DNA from: Glaciihabitans sp. dw_435
GTDB taxonomy: Bacteria; Actinomycetota; Actinomycetes; Actinomycetales; Microbacteriaceae
Direction: 5' to 3'
Assembly (NCBI RefSeq): GCF_018449675.1
Contig: NZ_JAAVUZ010000003.1
Coordinates: 186,001 to 250,000, forward strand
DNA: 64,000 nt
The translations under genes were made by a program, and so were the position numbers. Shown piece after piece: positions 51,167 through 61,351 of the stretch (the first letter of the stretch is position 1; each line of letters begins with the position of its first letter). Below the pieces are notes generated by a model, which did no database searches, was not told the DNA's origin, and saw only the letters and a program-made list of their open reading frames with translations.

Positions 51167-52819
51167 ATGGATCCAGACACGGGGGGATCAGTGGCTCCGG
51201 TCACGCGGCAACGCGATCGGCTAGTTCGTTCGATCGCGCAAAATCAGTTACTCACTTCGGCGGCATTGCTGCTGTTGGCGGCGTTTTCACTTGTCGTCAC
51301 GCCGGAGTCCCTGTCGCGCCCCGCATTCTTCGGCGGTATTGCCCTCGCCTTCGTTGTCACCGGTCTTGCCGTGCTCGTGCCATGGACGGAAGCGAATAAG
51401 CGCTGGGCGATTATTCTGCCCATCCTCGACATTTTCGCCATCATTGGCGTGCGCGAGGGCGAGACCCAGCTGGGTGCTGGTCTCTTCCTGGTGTTTCCGA
51501 TCATTTGGATGTCCCGCAACTTCCGTCTCAGCGGCGCCGTTGGCGGAGTTCTCCTCGCGACCGCGCTGCTCTGGACAACCTGGGCCTTCAGCGACTCAAC
51601 GCTCGCCATCACGGATTTCTCCAGCCTCGTTCTCCTGCCGCTCACCCTGAGCTTCATCGCGACAACCATCTACGCAACGTCCCGGCGCACCACGGGACAA
51701 CGCGTTCTTCTCCGCCAACAGGCGTCGCTGACCGAAGCCGCCTTCGCCCGCGCGCGACGCCAGGAACGTTCGCTCGACGAAATCCTCAATGCCGTGGAGT
51801 TCGGAGTCATCGCCTTCAACCGACAGGGCTCTGTCACCCTCATCAACGATGCCCACCGGGCTTCCCTGGTCGAATTTGGAGCACCCCGCGCGGCGATCGT
51901 CCACCCCACCGCGTACCAGTCCGACCGGATCACCCCGTTTCCCGAGTCCAGTCGGCCGTTCTCCCGGGCGCTGAACGGTCAGTCGTTCGAGAATCTCACC
52001 ATCTGGGTGGGGGAGCCCGGAACCCGCCAGGTGGCGTTCTCCGTGACATCCCGAAGCCTGACAACCCAGTCGGGGGAGCCAGACGGCGGCGTCATCGTGC
52101 TGCGGGATGTCACCGCGGAGCTCGAGGCAATTCAGGCCCGCGATGATCTGGTGGCATCGGTGTCGCACGAGTTGCGTACCCCACTGACATCCATCCTTGG
52201 CTATCTGGAACTGGCACTCGACGATGACGAGCTGCAGCCGGACACGCACCGCATGGTGGACATCGCGCACCGCAACTCCGAGCGTCTGCTGTCGCTGGTC
52301 ACGGACCTGCTGACGGCAGCCAGCGACGCGGACAAGCGGATGCCTCTGAAATTTGAAACCTGTGACATTGCCACCATCGTCCGGCAGGCAGTGGACGACC
52401 AGCGTCCGGTCGCGGCAAACCGCGGCATCACGCTGACCGCCGTTGCGGAGGAGACAACGATCACCAGTGCGGATCCGCTGCGGATTCGGCAGGTCGTCGA
52501 CAATCTGCTGAGCAACGCGATCAAGTACAACCGCGACGGGGGACGTGTCGTGGTGTCGGCGTCCTCCGGCGTCGATGATGTGATCGTCAACGTCGCCGAC
52601 ACGGGCGTGGGCCTGACGCCCGAAGAACAGTCGCATCTGTTCGACCGGTTCTATCGCACGGAGTCGGCACGCGCTTCATCGACGCAGGGCACCGGCCTCG
52701 GAATGGGCATCACCCGGGACATCGTTCGCCAGCACGGCGGGGAGCTCACCGTTCAGAGCGAGCGTGGCGTGGGGAGCACCTTCGTTATGACGTTGCCCGG
52801 CCTGCCCGAATCTCCCTAA
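51167..52819 (+). CDS. Membrane sensor histidine kinase with PAS-like domain
   Basis: 550 residues. Five to six membrane helices between about residues 29 and 170 form an integral-membrane input domain rather than a periplasmic sensor. A coiled segment (~178-205), then a PAS-like domain (~205-318), DHp with His334 in SVSHELRTPLTS, and a HATPase domain with NLLSNAIKY, VADTGVGL and GTGLGMGIT boxes. Likely first gene of a two-gene unit with the GGDEF-like gene 24 bases downstream. The probable partner response regulator, if it is the OmpR-type one at 56430-57458, lies 3.6 kb away on the other strand. Confidence 0.9.
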   Translation: MDPDTGGSVAPVTRQRDRLVRSIAQNQLLTSAALLLLAAFSLVVTPESLSRPAFFGGIALAFVVTGLAVLVPWTEANKRWAIILPILDIFAIIGVREGETQLGAGLFLVFPIIWMSRNFRLSGAVGGVLLATALLWTTWAFSDSTLAITDFSSLVLLPLTLSFIATTIYATSRRTTGQRVLLRQQASLTEAAFARARRQERSLDEILNAVEFGVIAFNRQGSVTLINDAHRASLVEFGAPRAAIVHPTAYQSDRITPFPESSRPFSRALNGQSFENLTIWVGEPGTRQVAFSVTSRSLTTQSGEPDGGVIVLRDVTAELEAIQARDDLVASVSHELRTPLTSILGYLELALDDDELQPDTHRMVDIAHRNSERLLSLVTDLLTAASDADKRMPLKFETCDIATIVRQAVDDQRPVAANRGITLTAVAEETTITSADPLRIRQVVDNLLSNAIKYNRDGGRVVVSASSGVDDVIVNVADTGVGLTPEEQSHLFDRFYRTESARASSTQGTGLGMGITRDIVRQHGGELTVQSERGVGSTFVMTLPGLPESP

Positions 52820-52843
52820 TACGACGCGCACTCGAGGTACGCC

Positions 52844-54007
52844 ATGATCATTGACTCCCAGACCCTCCTTCTGGCCAGCGGCGCCGTCGTCACCATCGCG
52901 GGGTTCTCCTTCATCCTGAACACGATCCTCCGCCGCAACGACGACGTGGGACGGTCGTGGAGCATCGCGTTCGTGTGCGGAATCCTGGCGACGTTCTCGT
53001 ACGCAGTGTGGGGCTTCGTTCCCGGGGCATGGTGGGCAATCGCCTTCGGCAATGCGGCTCTCGTGCTCTCGCTGGGCGCCATGTGGGCGGGGTGCAGGCA
53101 ATACAACCTCCGACGATCGCTCATTCAGGTTCCGATGGTGGCCGCCGTCATCGTGGGGTTGGCCGTCATCGTCCGTGGGCCCGACGGGGGCGACTGGGCG
53201 GGCGGCGTGGAGATGTTCCTGGGGATAGCCGCTTTCTCCGTCCTGGCGGGCGCTGAGACCCTGCGGGCACGGATGCAGCGCAGCGTGAACGCACGGATTC
53301 TCACCGTGGTCTTCTTGGGCGTCGGTGGGTACTATGTCGCCCGCATTGTCGTGTTCCTCGTCGACGGGGAGGACGGCACGCTGTTCACCACGTGGTTTGG
53401 AACCAACACGACAACGTTCGTGACCATCATGCTGGTGATTCTGGCGTCGATCTCGATGTCGATACTCACCTCGGGGCGTACGGTCCGCGCCGGCCAGACG
53501 TCACTCGGCACGGGCCTGTCGAACATTCCGGGCATCGTCAATCACGCGCTATTCGATCAGCTCGCGAAGGACTGGCTGTCCCGGGCCAAGCGGGACCGTG
53601 ACGCTCTCGCACTCATACTTCTCGACGTCGACAACCTCACCGATATGAATACCGCGTTCGGCCGCGACTTCGGCGACCGCGCGATTTATAGGGTGGGCCG
53701 CATCGCCTGCGAGCAGTCACCATCCGCGGCCCTCATCGGGCATGACGGCGCGCGTCAGTTCGCCGTGCTGACCACGGTGCCGTCCGTGGGATCGCCCATC
53801 ACGGTGGCGGAACACATTCACACGGCCCTGGTGGAAACGCCGATCGACCCGGTCGAGGGAGTTCGGGCGATTTCGACCTGCGGGCTCGCCACCACCGACG
53901 ACTACGGCTACGACTTCGGCGCATTGATCAGGGCGGCCAATGCCGCGATTATCACGGCTCGCGCGCACGGATCAGGATCGATTGCCGTCGCTCTCCCGGA
54001 ACGCTAG
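52844..54007 (+). CDS. Membrane protein with degenerate GGDEF domain
   Basis: 387 residues. Seven or so membrane helices cover residues ~8-208. Then a GGDEF-like fold from ~232: the metal-binding DVDNLTDMN-type segment (LLDVDNLTDMNTAFG at 259-273) is recognisable, but the GGDEF site reads GARQF (302-306). The substrate-binding and catalytic residues are therefore lost and diguanylate cyclase activity is improbable. It may bind a nucleotide or act as a protein partner. Co-transcribed with the histidine kinase; followed by a convergent hairpin. Confidence 0.87.
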   Translation: MIIDSQTLLLASGAVVTIAGFSFILNTILRRNDDVGRSWSIAFVCGILATFSYAVWGFVPGAWWAIAFGNAALVLSLGAMWAGCRQYNLRRSLIQVPMVAAVIVGLAVIVRGPDGGDWAGGVEMFLGIAAFSVLAGAETLRARMQRSVNARILTVVFLGVGGYYVARIVVFLVDGEDGTLFTTWFGTNTTTFVTIMLVILASISMSILTSGRTVRAGQTSLGTGLSNIPGIVNHALFDQLAKDWLSRAKRDRDALALILLDVDNLTDMNTAFGRDFGDRAIYRVGRIACEQSPSAALIGHDGARQFAVLTTVPSVGSPITVAEHIHTALVETPIDPVEGVRAISTCGLATTDDYGYDFGALIRAANAAIITARAHGSGSIAVALPER

Positions 54008-54025
54008 GCGCGTCGGCTGACGCGC
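54008..54025. terminator. Bidirectional hairpin between GGDEF-like gene and lipoprotein
   Basis: 7-bp perfect stem GCGCGTC/GACGCGC with loop GGCT, starting at the base after the upstream stop and ending 7 bases before the convergent stop. Confidence 0.7.
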
Positions 54026-54032
54026 TTGCCGG

Positions 54033-54692
54033 CTACGGCGTTGTTGATGCCAGCGCGATGGTGAGGGAATCGGTTCCCGTCTGCTTCGCGTACTCCTTGG
54101 AGGTCGGCGTCGTCTGCAGGAGGATCTCGTACGCGAACGACAGCGTGACCGACGTGGCGGTGGAGTCAAGCGCCGGCAGCACAAAGGTCTGGCTGTAGGT
54201 GTACGGCGCCTTGATGAGGTAGCCGGGGGTGACCGTCGCCGAATCGCTGGACGCCGCCGGAGCAGGAAGCGCGCCGAGTGGACCGGTGACTGCGGTGGAG
54301 AGCGTCACCTTCGAGAGGTAGAACTTCTGCTTGGATGACCCGCCCGCGAGCTTGCCCGACAGCGAGAAGCTGATCGGCTTGTTCGCCGCGGCCGTCCACT
54401 TATCCATGGTCAGCGTTGACCAGTAGTTGATCGTCATGGTGATGTTGCCGGCCTTGACCGTCCGCATCGTCGATCCGCTCGCGAGCTCGTTCTTGATCGA
54501 GACGATCGGAGCCGGCTGAGTGGGGGTCGTCGTCGGAACGGAAGTCGCCGTCGACGACGATGTCGGCGCCGATGTGTTGTCGCCCTCGGCCGCAAGCCAG
54601 GGAGCGGTTCCGCACCCTGAGAGAGTGCCGATAGTGAAAGTTGCCAGCAATGCCGCGCCTGCGACCGCTCGTGACCGCTTCGAAATGGCCAT
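54033..54692 (-). CDS. Putative lipoprotein
   Basis: 219 residues. Signal peptide with lipobox LSGC; Cys27 would be lipidated. A Ser/Thr/Pro-rich spacer (38-60) is followed by a beta-rich domain rich in Thr and Ser with no cysteine. I do not recognise the family. Its divergent position next to the GT2 gene and inside the cluster suggests a role at the cell surface together with the polysaccharide, but this is inference. Confidence 0.75.
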   Translation of the reverse strand: MAISKRSRAVAGAALLATFTIGTLSGCGTAPWLAAEGDNTSAPTSSSTATSVPTTTPTQPAPIVSIKNELASGSTMRTVKAGNITMTINYWSTLTMDKWTAAANKPISFSLSGKLAGGSSKQKFYLSKVTLSTAVTGPLGALPAPAASSDSATVTPGYLIKAPYTYSQTFVLPALDSTATSVTLSFAYEILLQTTPTSKEYAKQTGTDSLTIALASTTP

Positions 54693-54884
54693 GAGTCCCC
54701 CTAATTTGTTCTGTTCGCGACTGCCCCGAGAAAACCGCGCGTAAGTCTTGAGCTAATCCTGAGCCAATCTTGCACCCAAGCGAGTACAAAACTGCGCTGC
54801 GTGTTGCAGACTGACACTAACAAGCTCGCAGGGCTTCCACGAACCGCGAAAGCGTAATCTCAGAAACAAATCAGGGGGAATCAC

Positions 54885-56330
54885 ATGACCAATACGGACG
54901 ACAGGTACGTCAACTCGGCTCCGGTTGGAAGTGAGCTCGACCAGCTCACCAGCGACTTCATCGCATCCGTCGAGTCGCTCCCGGAATACCGCCCGACCAT
55001 TGGTTGCGTCATCCCGGCCTACAACGAAGCGGAATCCATCGCGCAGGTGCTCGAATCCCTGCTGGCGCAGACCCGCCTCCCCGACATCATCCACGTTGTC
55101 GTGAACAACACGACCGATGACACCGTCAAGATCGCCAGCGAATTTGCCGGCCCCCACATCCGCGAGATCAATGGCGAGGAACAGTTCACCGAGATCTACG
55201 TTCACGACATCGGCAAGAACCGCGACAAGAAGGTCGGTGCACTCAACTACGGCTACACGCTCGTCGAGGGCTGCGACTACCTTCTGGGCGTCGACGGGGA
55301 CACGACGGCGGATGCCACGGCAGTCGAGTACCTCGAGGCCGAGATCAACTCGGACACCCGCATCGGCGGCATCTCCGCCATCTTCAGCATCGATGACACC
55401 GTCATCAGCGGCCTCATTCCGCAGTTCCTGATCACCGGCCAGCGCACCCAGTTCGCCGCATTCAACATGCAGAACATGCTTCGCGGGCGCAACATGGCGG
55501 TCCTCGGGGGCCAGTTCTCCATCTTCGCTGTCAAGGCACTGCGCAAGGCCATGGAAGACAACCACCAGTCCACTCCGTGGGTGAAGGACAGCGAGGTCGA
55601 AGACTCCCTGCTCTCCCTGCAGATCAAGAGCGCGGGCTTCCTGACCAAGATCAGCGCACAGGCCCGCGCCGACGTGGGAGGTATGACCACCCTGCGCGGT
55701 CTCGACGCCCAGCAGGTGAAGTGGAACTTCGGCGCCATCGAACTGATGTGGCCGGGCCAGCGTGGTGACACGAAGGGCCAGCCCTTCCACCCCAACCTTC
55801 GTCTGCGGTGGCTGGAAAACTTCTCCATGCTCGTCAACGGCTTCACCCGCCTGATGTTCCTCGTGCTGCTCGTGTCCTCGCTGTCCATTGGCGCGTTCGT
55901 CTTCAGTCCGATCTGGCTGATTCCGCCGCTGGCCGCCATCGGGCTGAACCTGCGCATCGCGATGTCGATGAAGAAGCGCAACAGCAAGGACATCCTCTTC
56001 GCGCTCCTGCTGTTCCCCGCCGAGATCTACATGATCGTTCGCCTCGGTCACTTCTTCCGTGCGTGGACGAAGTTCCTCAGCCGCAAGCAGGTCGACAACT
56101 GGGCTGCTCAGGCAAAGGCCGAGCGTGGCTCGGGTAACGGCTACCTCGCTCCGATGCTCATCGCAGTTCTGGTGCTGGCGCTCATCGTCTTCGCCTGGTT
56201 CCAGCTTGACGTCATCACGCAGTCGACCATCCTGTGGATCGGATGGCCCATCCTCGGCGTCATCACAGGTATCCAGACGCTCACCATGATGAGCAAGCTC
56301 TTCCAGCGTCACCGCGGCTACAAGGTCTAG
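54885..56330 (+). CDS. Processive family 2 glycosyltransferase (polysaccharide synthase)
   Basis: 481 residues. A cytosolic GT-A domain has the VIPAYNEAESIAQVLESLL start, nucleotide-sugar Asp137/Asp139 in VDGDT, the catalytic-type EVED (Glu239-Asp240) and a QQVKW motif (276-280), the variant of QxxRW found in chain-forming cellulose/chitin/hyaluronan-type synthases. Five membrane helices follow (about 322-343, 344-360, 369-388, 423-440, 447-467), which could form a translocation path. No PilZ domain, so no direct c-di-GMP control is visible. GGGGGAATC precedes the ATG. Product not predictable; the neighbouring GH6 enzyme argues for beta-1,4-glucan. Confidence 0.88.
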   Translation: MTNTDDRYVNSAPVGSELDQLTSDFIASVESLPEYRPTIGCVIPAYNEAESIAQVLESLLAQTRLPDIIHVVVNNTTDDTVKIASEFAGPHIREINGEEQFTEIYVHDIGKNRDKKVGALNYGYTLVEGCDYLLGVDGDTTADATAVEYLEAEINSDTRIGGISAIFSIDDTVISGLIPQFLITGQRTQFAAFNMQNMLRGRNMAVLGGQFSIFAVKALRKAMEDNHQSTPWVKDSEVEDSLLSLQIKSAGFLTKISAQARADVGGMTTLRGLDAQQVKWNFGAIELMWPGQRGDTKGQPFHPNLRLRWLENFSMLVNGFTRLMFLVLLVSSLSIGAFVFSPIWLIPPLAAIGLNLRIAMSMKKRNSKDILFALLLFPAEIYMIVRLGHFFRAWTKFLSRKQVDNWAAQAKAERGSGNGYLAPMLIAVLVLALIVFAWFQLDVITQSTILWIGWPILGVITGIQTLTMMSKLFQRHRGYKV

Positions 56331-56359
56331 CGCCAGGACGGCCCTGCGGCCACAACGAA

Positions 56360-56400
56360 GGGCCCGGCCCTCATCGAGATCATCGATGGGAGCCGGGCCC
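56360..56400. terminator. Bidirectional terminator between GT2 and response regulator
   Basis: 9-bp GGGCCCGGC/GCCGGGCCC outer stem and 6-bp CATCGA/TCGATG inner stem. Serves the plus-strand GT2 gene and the convergent response regulator. Confidence 0.85.
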
Positions 56401-56429
56401 TGTGTTGTTCGCGGGGAAACCGCGAGAGG

Positions 56430-57458
56430 TTAAGAACCCTCCGTTGCTGTGAGGCGGTAGCCGACGCCCCGGACGGTTTCGATCCATCGGGGCGAGGCAG
56501 TGTTGTCGGAGAGCTTCTTGCGCAGGTTAGCCATGTGTACCTCGATCGCGCGCTTGTCGGACTCGCTGATGAAGTGGCTGGTCACGTAGCTCTCGCCACG
56601 CAGCAACAGCACAAGGTCAGCCTTGGTACGAACGCGGCGGGTCGACTCCATCAGGGCGGCAAGCAGGTCGAACTCGCTGCGCGTCAGGTCGATCTCGGTG
56701 GTGTCGATCTGCACAACACGGGTTTCAATGTTCAACCAGAGGCTGTTGTGTTCCAGCCATCCTCCGCCGGACGCCTGGGGCGCGGGGGCGGCGACCGGAA
56801 CCAGCGCTGCTGGCTCGGTCACCAGCTCCGCCACGACCGGCGCGGCGTACACCGGGGCGGGAGGCGCGGCGTACACCGGGGCGGGCTCGGCAACGGGAGC
56901 GACCGGAGCAGCAGGCGCGACGGGTGCGGCGACGGGAGCCACGTATGCCACGGGCTCGGGCTGAGCCACCGGCAGGGGAGCGGCGGCAACGGCGACCGCA
57001 GGCGCCGCAACCGGTGCAGCAGCCGCCGGGGCGGGTTCGCCCACGGGAGAGAGCGTCGACCCATCCGCAGCGATGACCGCGCGTGGTCGACGGAGCATTG
57101 CTTCGATGCGGGCGCGAAGTTCGCGCGGTCGGAACGGCTTGTTGATGTAGTCATCAGCACCGGCGTCGAGTCCCTGGAGGGTGTCGATTTCTTCGCTGAG
57201 AGCCGTGAGCATCACGATGTACGTCGTGCTGAATGCCCGGAGACGCCGGGCGGTCTCAAACCCGTCCATACCCGGCATGTTCACGTCGAGGGTGGTGACG
57301 ATGGGATCGTGCGTGCGTACGGCTTCGATTCCGTCGGGGCCGTTGGCGGTTGCGACAACGTCGAATCCGGCCTGCGTCAGCACCGCTTCGAGCAGATTAC
57401 GAATGTCGTCGTCGTCCTCAATAATGACTGCGACGCGCTTATCGATCGAGCTTTCCAT
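56430..57458 (-). CDS. OmpR-type response regulator with long Ala/Pro linker
   Basis: 342 residues from ATG 57458, chosen because the receiver normally begins about eight residues before VIIEDDDD and TACCAT lies seven bases upstream; the open frame continues to 57512, overlapping the GH6 stop, so an 18-residue extension is possible. Receiver with phosphoacceptor Asp58 in LDVNMPGMD, Thr85 region TAL and Lys107 in NKPF. From ~137 to ~229 is a linker of almost pure Ala, Pro, Val and Gly with repeated PVYAAP units. Winged-helix DNA-binding domain 235-335 (TRSEFDLLAALM, RVRTKADLVLLLRG, VHMANLRKKLSD, TVRGVGYRL). Likely partner of the kinase 3.6 kb away. Confidence 0.9.
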   Translation of the reverse strand: MESSIDKRVAVIIEDDDDIRNLLEAVLTQAGFDVVATANGPDGIEAVRTHDPIVTTLDVNMPGMDGFETARRLRAFSTTYIVMLTALSEEIDTLQGLDAGADDYINKPFRPRELRARIEAMLRRPRAVIAADGSTLSPVGEPAPAAAAPVAAPAVAVAAAPLPVAQPEPVAYVAPVAAPVAPAAPVAPVAEPAPVYAAPPAPVYAAPVVAELVTEPAALVPVAAPAPQASGGGWLEHNSLWLNIETRVVQIDTTEIDLTRSEFDLLAALMESTRRVRTKADLVLLLRGESYVTSHFISESDKRAIEVHMANLRKKLSDNTASPRWIETVRGVGYRLTATEGS

Positions 57459-57465
57459 GGGGTCG

Positions 57466-57471
57466 ATGGTA
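57466..57471 (-). promoter_or_regulatory. -10 box of response regulator gene, leaderless
   Basis: TACCAT on the minus strand, seven bases before ATG 57458, inside the 53-base gap after the GH6 gene. Confidence 0.45.
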
Positions 57472-57511
57472 CCAACAACCTTTCCTTGGGCGGCGTGCGC
57501 CGGATCCGTCA

Positions 57512-58510
57512 TTATTTGGAAGCGTTCGCTAGTGCGAGTGCGCCGTCATTCCACCAGGCACCGGCCGCGGGAGCACCGTTGCAGGCACCGTCGCTTTCGC
57601 CGGGATTCTTGATCCAGAGGTTGGCATCCTGTGCACCATCGCTGACGATGCCGGGAGCCTCACCGAGCGCACGACCCGCCGGGTTGCACCACTCGCCATT
57701 CGACCCGTTGCCATTGCGGCCCGTATCGATCACGTAGTGTGCGCCCCCGGTGAGCTTGCTGACGGCCTCGCCGTAGGCGTGCTCGTCGGCCGTGGTGTTG
57801 AAGTTGGAGACGTTGGTGGCAAATCCCCGCACCTTGGAGATGCCTGCCTTGTTGAGCAGATCGGCCATGGCGGCGGGGGTGATCCAGTTGGAGTGCCCGC
57901 CATCGAGGTAGATCGTCGTCTCCGGAGCGGACAGCAGCACGCTGGGGGCGGACAGCTTGTCGACGTCATCCTTGATTTGCGCGGTGCGCTTGTCGACGTC
58001 TCCGCAGCTCTGCGTCAGGGTGAGCGCATCGGGCTCCACGATCACGACGCTCTCGTGGTTCGCGAGTCCCGCGGCGATGGCGGAAATCCACGCGGGATAG
58101 TCGGCTTCGCTCAGCCCACCAGCGGACAGGTTGTTGCAGTCGCGGTTTGGAATCCCATAGATGACGAAGGTGGCGATCTTGTTGTCCGCGGCCGCGGCAC
58201 TGGCGACACCGTCGACAAACCCGGCGATCTCATTGGTGGGGTACTTCTCGGGCACGAGCCAGATCGCGGTGGGGGTATCCGCAATCTTCTGAATCGCGGT
58301 GGTGTCCGTACCGGCCGCCTGCTGCGTGCGCACGGCAACGGCAGCGGATGACTCGGGGTAGACGTACAACGACTTACCCACCAACGGATTCGCCTGACCG
58401 ATCAAGGGAATCACCACACCAAACGCTAGCCAGGCCAACAGCCCGAGTACGAGTACGGAACCTAAAACAATCGCCAAAATGGGTTTCGGCCGGGATTTCG
58501 CCTGTGCCAT
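57512..58510 (-). CDS. Membrane-anchored GH6 family glycoside hydrolase
   Basis: 332 residues from ATG 58510 (GGAGA four bases upstream); the open frame continues upstream but no protein features precede it. One N-terminal helix (11-33) anchors it, catalytic domain outside. GH6 motifs: YGIPNRDC with Asp124, VIVEPDAL with catalytic-acid Asp161, YLDGGHSNW, FATNVSNF, IDTGRNGNG, WCNP-GRALG and NPGESDG with Asp307. The three Asp match catalytic positions of GH6 cellulases. The family cleaves beta-1,4-glucan; CslZ of Streptomyces is a GH6 enzyme next to a cellulose-synthase-like GT2. Probably trims or releases the polymer made by the GT2. Confidence 0.9.
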   Translation of the reverse strand: MAQAKSRPKPILAIVLGSVLVLGLLAWLAFGVVIPLIGQANPLVGKSLYVYPESSAAVAVRTQQAAGTDTTAIQKIADTPTAIWLVPEKYPTNEIAGFVDGVASAAAADNKIATFVIYGIPNRDCNNLSAGGLSEADYPAWISAIAAGLANHESVVIVEPDALTLTQSCGDVDKRTAQIKDDVDKLSAPSVLLSAPETTIYLDGGHSNWITPAAMADLLNKAGISKVRGFATNVSNFNTTADEHAYGEAVSKLTGGAHYVIDTGRNGNGSNGEWCNPAGRALGEAPGIVSDGAQDANLWIKNPGESDGACNGAPAAGAWWNDGALALANASK

Positions 58511-58790
58511 GTGGTCTCCGCCGAATCTCAAGGTGTGAACTGGGAGGACGCGCCAGCGGGTCCGGGTAACGCCGCGGAGTTCTTCCCGACGCCGCCGATT
58601 GAAGCGCCCCAACAAGCTTCACCACGGCAAGCGGCCAAAGGACCGCTCCGCTAATTATGGCGCAAGGGGGATCACAAATCCGACAGCCCCATGGGAATGC
58701 GCAGAACTCCCGCAGTGCGGAAATACTGCTGCACAGCCGCACACGGTATCGCTGCAAGCGGACGACGCGGGCCGGCGCCCCCATCAGAAG
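58511..58790. other. Divergent promoter region, GH6 and ABC-F genes
   Basis: No supported gene. Minus-strand CATAAT (58654-58659) could be a -10 box for the GH6-regulator unit, giving a leader of about 137 bases. On the plus strand TAGACT (58791-58796) is the likely ABC-F -10 box. Confidence 0.4.
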
Positions 58791-58834
58791 TAGACTGACT
58801 GGCTGACCCCCTTACTCCTGTGTTGCATCAACAC
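58791..58834 (+). promoter_or_regulatory. -10 box and leader hairpin of ABC-F gene
   Basis: TAGACT (58791-58796) starts a leader of about 54 bases. Within it GTGTTG (58820-58825) pairs with CAACAC (58829-58834). ABC-F genes are often attenuated by ribosome-targeting drugs, but no leader peptide is clear. Confidence 0.4.
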
Positions 58835-58857
58835 GCCTAAAGAACTGGACTACGCCT

Positions 58858-60456
<1,599 letters not shown>

Positions 60457-60478
60457 CCCCAAGACGCCTTGGTTGACC

Positions 60479-60506
60479 GGCCGTCCGTGCTTAGCGCCGG
60501 GCGGCC
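60479..60506. terminator. Hairpin between ABC-F and SURF1 genes
   Basis: 9-bp stem GGCCGTCCG/CGGGCGGCC with one G-T wobble; the right arm overlaps the SURF1 stop region. Could serve both convergent genes. Confidence 0.55.
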
Positions 60507-61351
60507 GATTCGATCATGGCGTCTTCGACCTCGCTGTCACTCGGAGCGCGCTCGGACTTCTCGCGCGCCTTGCGGTCGCGTTCCCGGGCGCGTTCGCGTT
60601 CCTCCGGGTCATCCGCGTTCCTAATCCTGTACTCGGTGCGCAGTGCGTAGCCCAGGCCAAAGAACCCGAAGACCGCGAACACCACCCACTGGATCGCATA
60701 CGACAGGTGGGGTCCTTCGTCGAGCTCCGGCTTGACGGCGGGGGAGGGCATCTGCCCCGCGGCCGCCGGTGTCTCGGTTATCAGCAGGCCATAGGCGCCC
60801 GTGTACGTCGTCGCGTCCAGCTTTCCGGCGACGGTCGGCAGGTTGATGGTGGCGACCTGTCCGGCGGGCGCGGACCTTCCGGGCAGATTTGGCTCACCGG
60901 GCTTAAGGTGAACGACCACACTCACGGTGCCCGACGGGGGAGTGGGAACGGTATCGGGAAGGTCCTGTTCCGCGCCCCCGACGACCCACCCGCGGTCGAC
61001 GATAAAGATGCTGCCATCGGCGCGCTGCAGGGGCGTGAGGATTTCGAAGCCGGCATCGCCGTTGTACGGGCGGTTCCGTACGAGCAATTGCCGATCGACG
61101 AGGTAGGTGCCGGTCACGAGGACCGGCTTCCACGTCTGGGACGGACTGAATGCGGTGGGTGTCTTCAGCACGTCGTCGATGGGCTGTGTCTGCGAGTCGT
61201 AGTTGCGGTTGATCAGGTTGATCGCGTCGACGGCTTCGTCGCGGCGACCCACCTGCCACATCGACAGAAGAATGCAGGCAATGGCGAAGATGATTGCGGC
61301 GCCCAGGTAGCCAAACCAGCGCCGTTGTAGCGCGAACCGCCAGCCATTCAT
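60491..61351 (-). CDS. SURF1 family cytochrome oxidase assembly protein
   Basis: 286 residues. Two membrane helices (about 13-33 and 220-240) flank an extracytoplasmic domain containing the family GTY, VRNRPY and VDRGWV motifs. Assists heme a insertion into cytochrome c oxidase, so functionally tied to ctaA/ctaB 15 kb away. C-terminal tail is highly charged (Arg/Glu). Start overlaps the upstream gene by 4 bases. Confidence 0.9.
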   Translation of the reverse strand: MNGWRFALQRRWFGYLGAAIIFAIACILLSMWQVGRRDEAVDAINLINRNYDSQTQPIDDVLKTPTAFSPSQTWKPVLVTGTYLVDRQLLVRNRPYNGDAGFEILTPLQRADGSIFIVDRGWVVGGAEQDLPDTVPTPPSGTVSVVVHLKPGEPNLPGRSAPAGQVATINLPTVAGKLDATTYTGAYGLLITETPAAAGQMPSPAVKPELDEGPHLSYAIQWVVFAVFGFFGLGYALRTEYRIRNADDPEERERARERDRKAREKSERAPSDSEVEDAMIESAARR

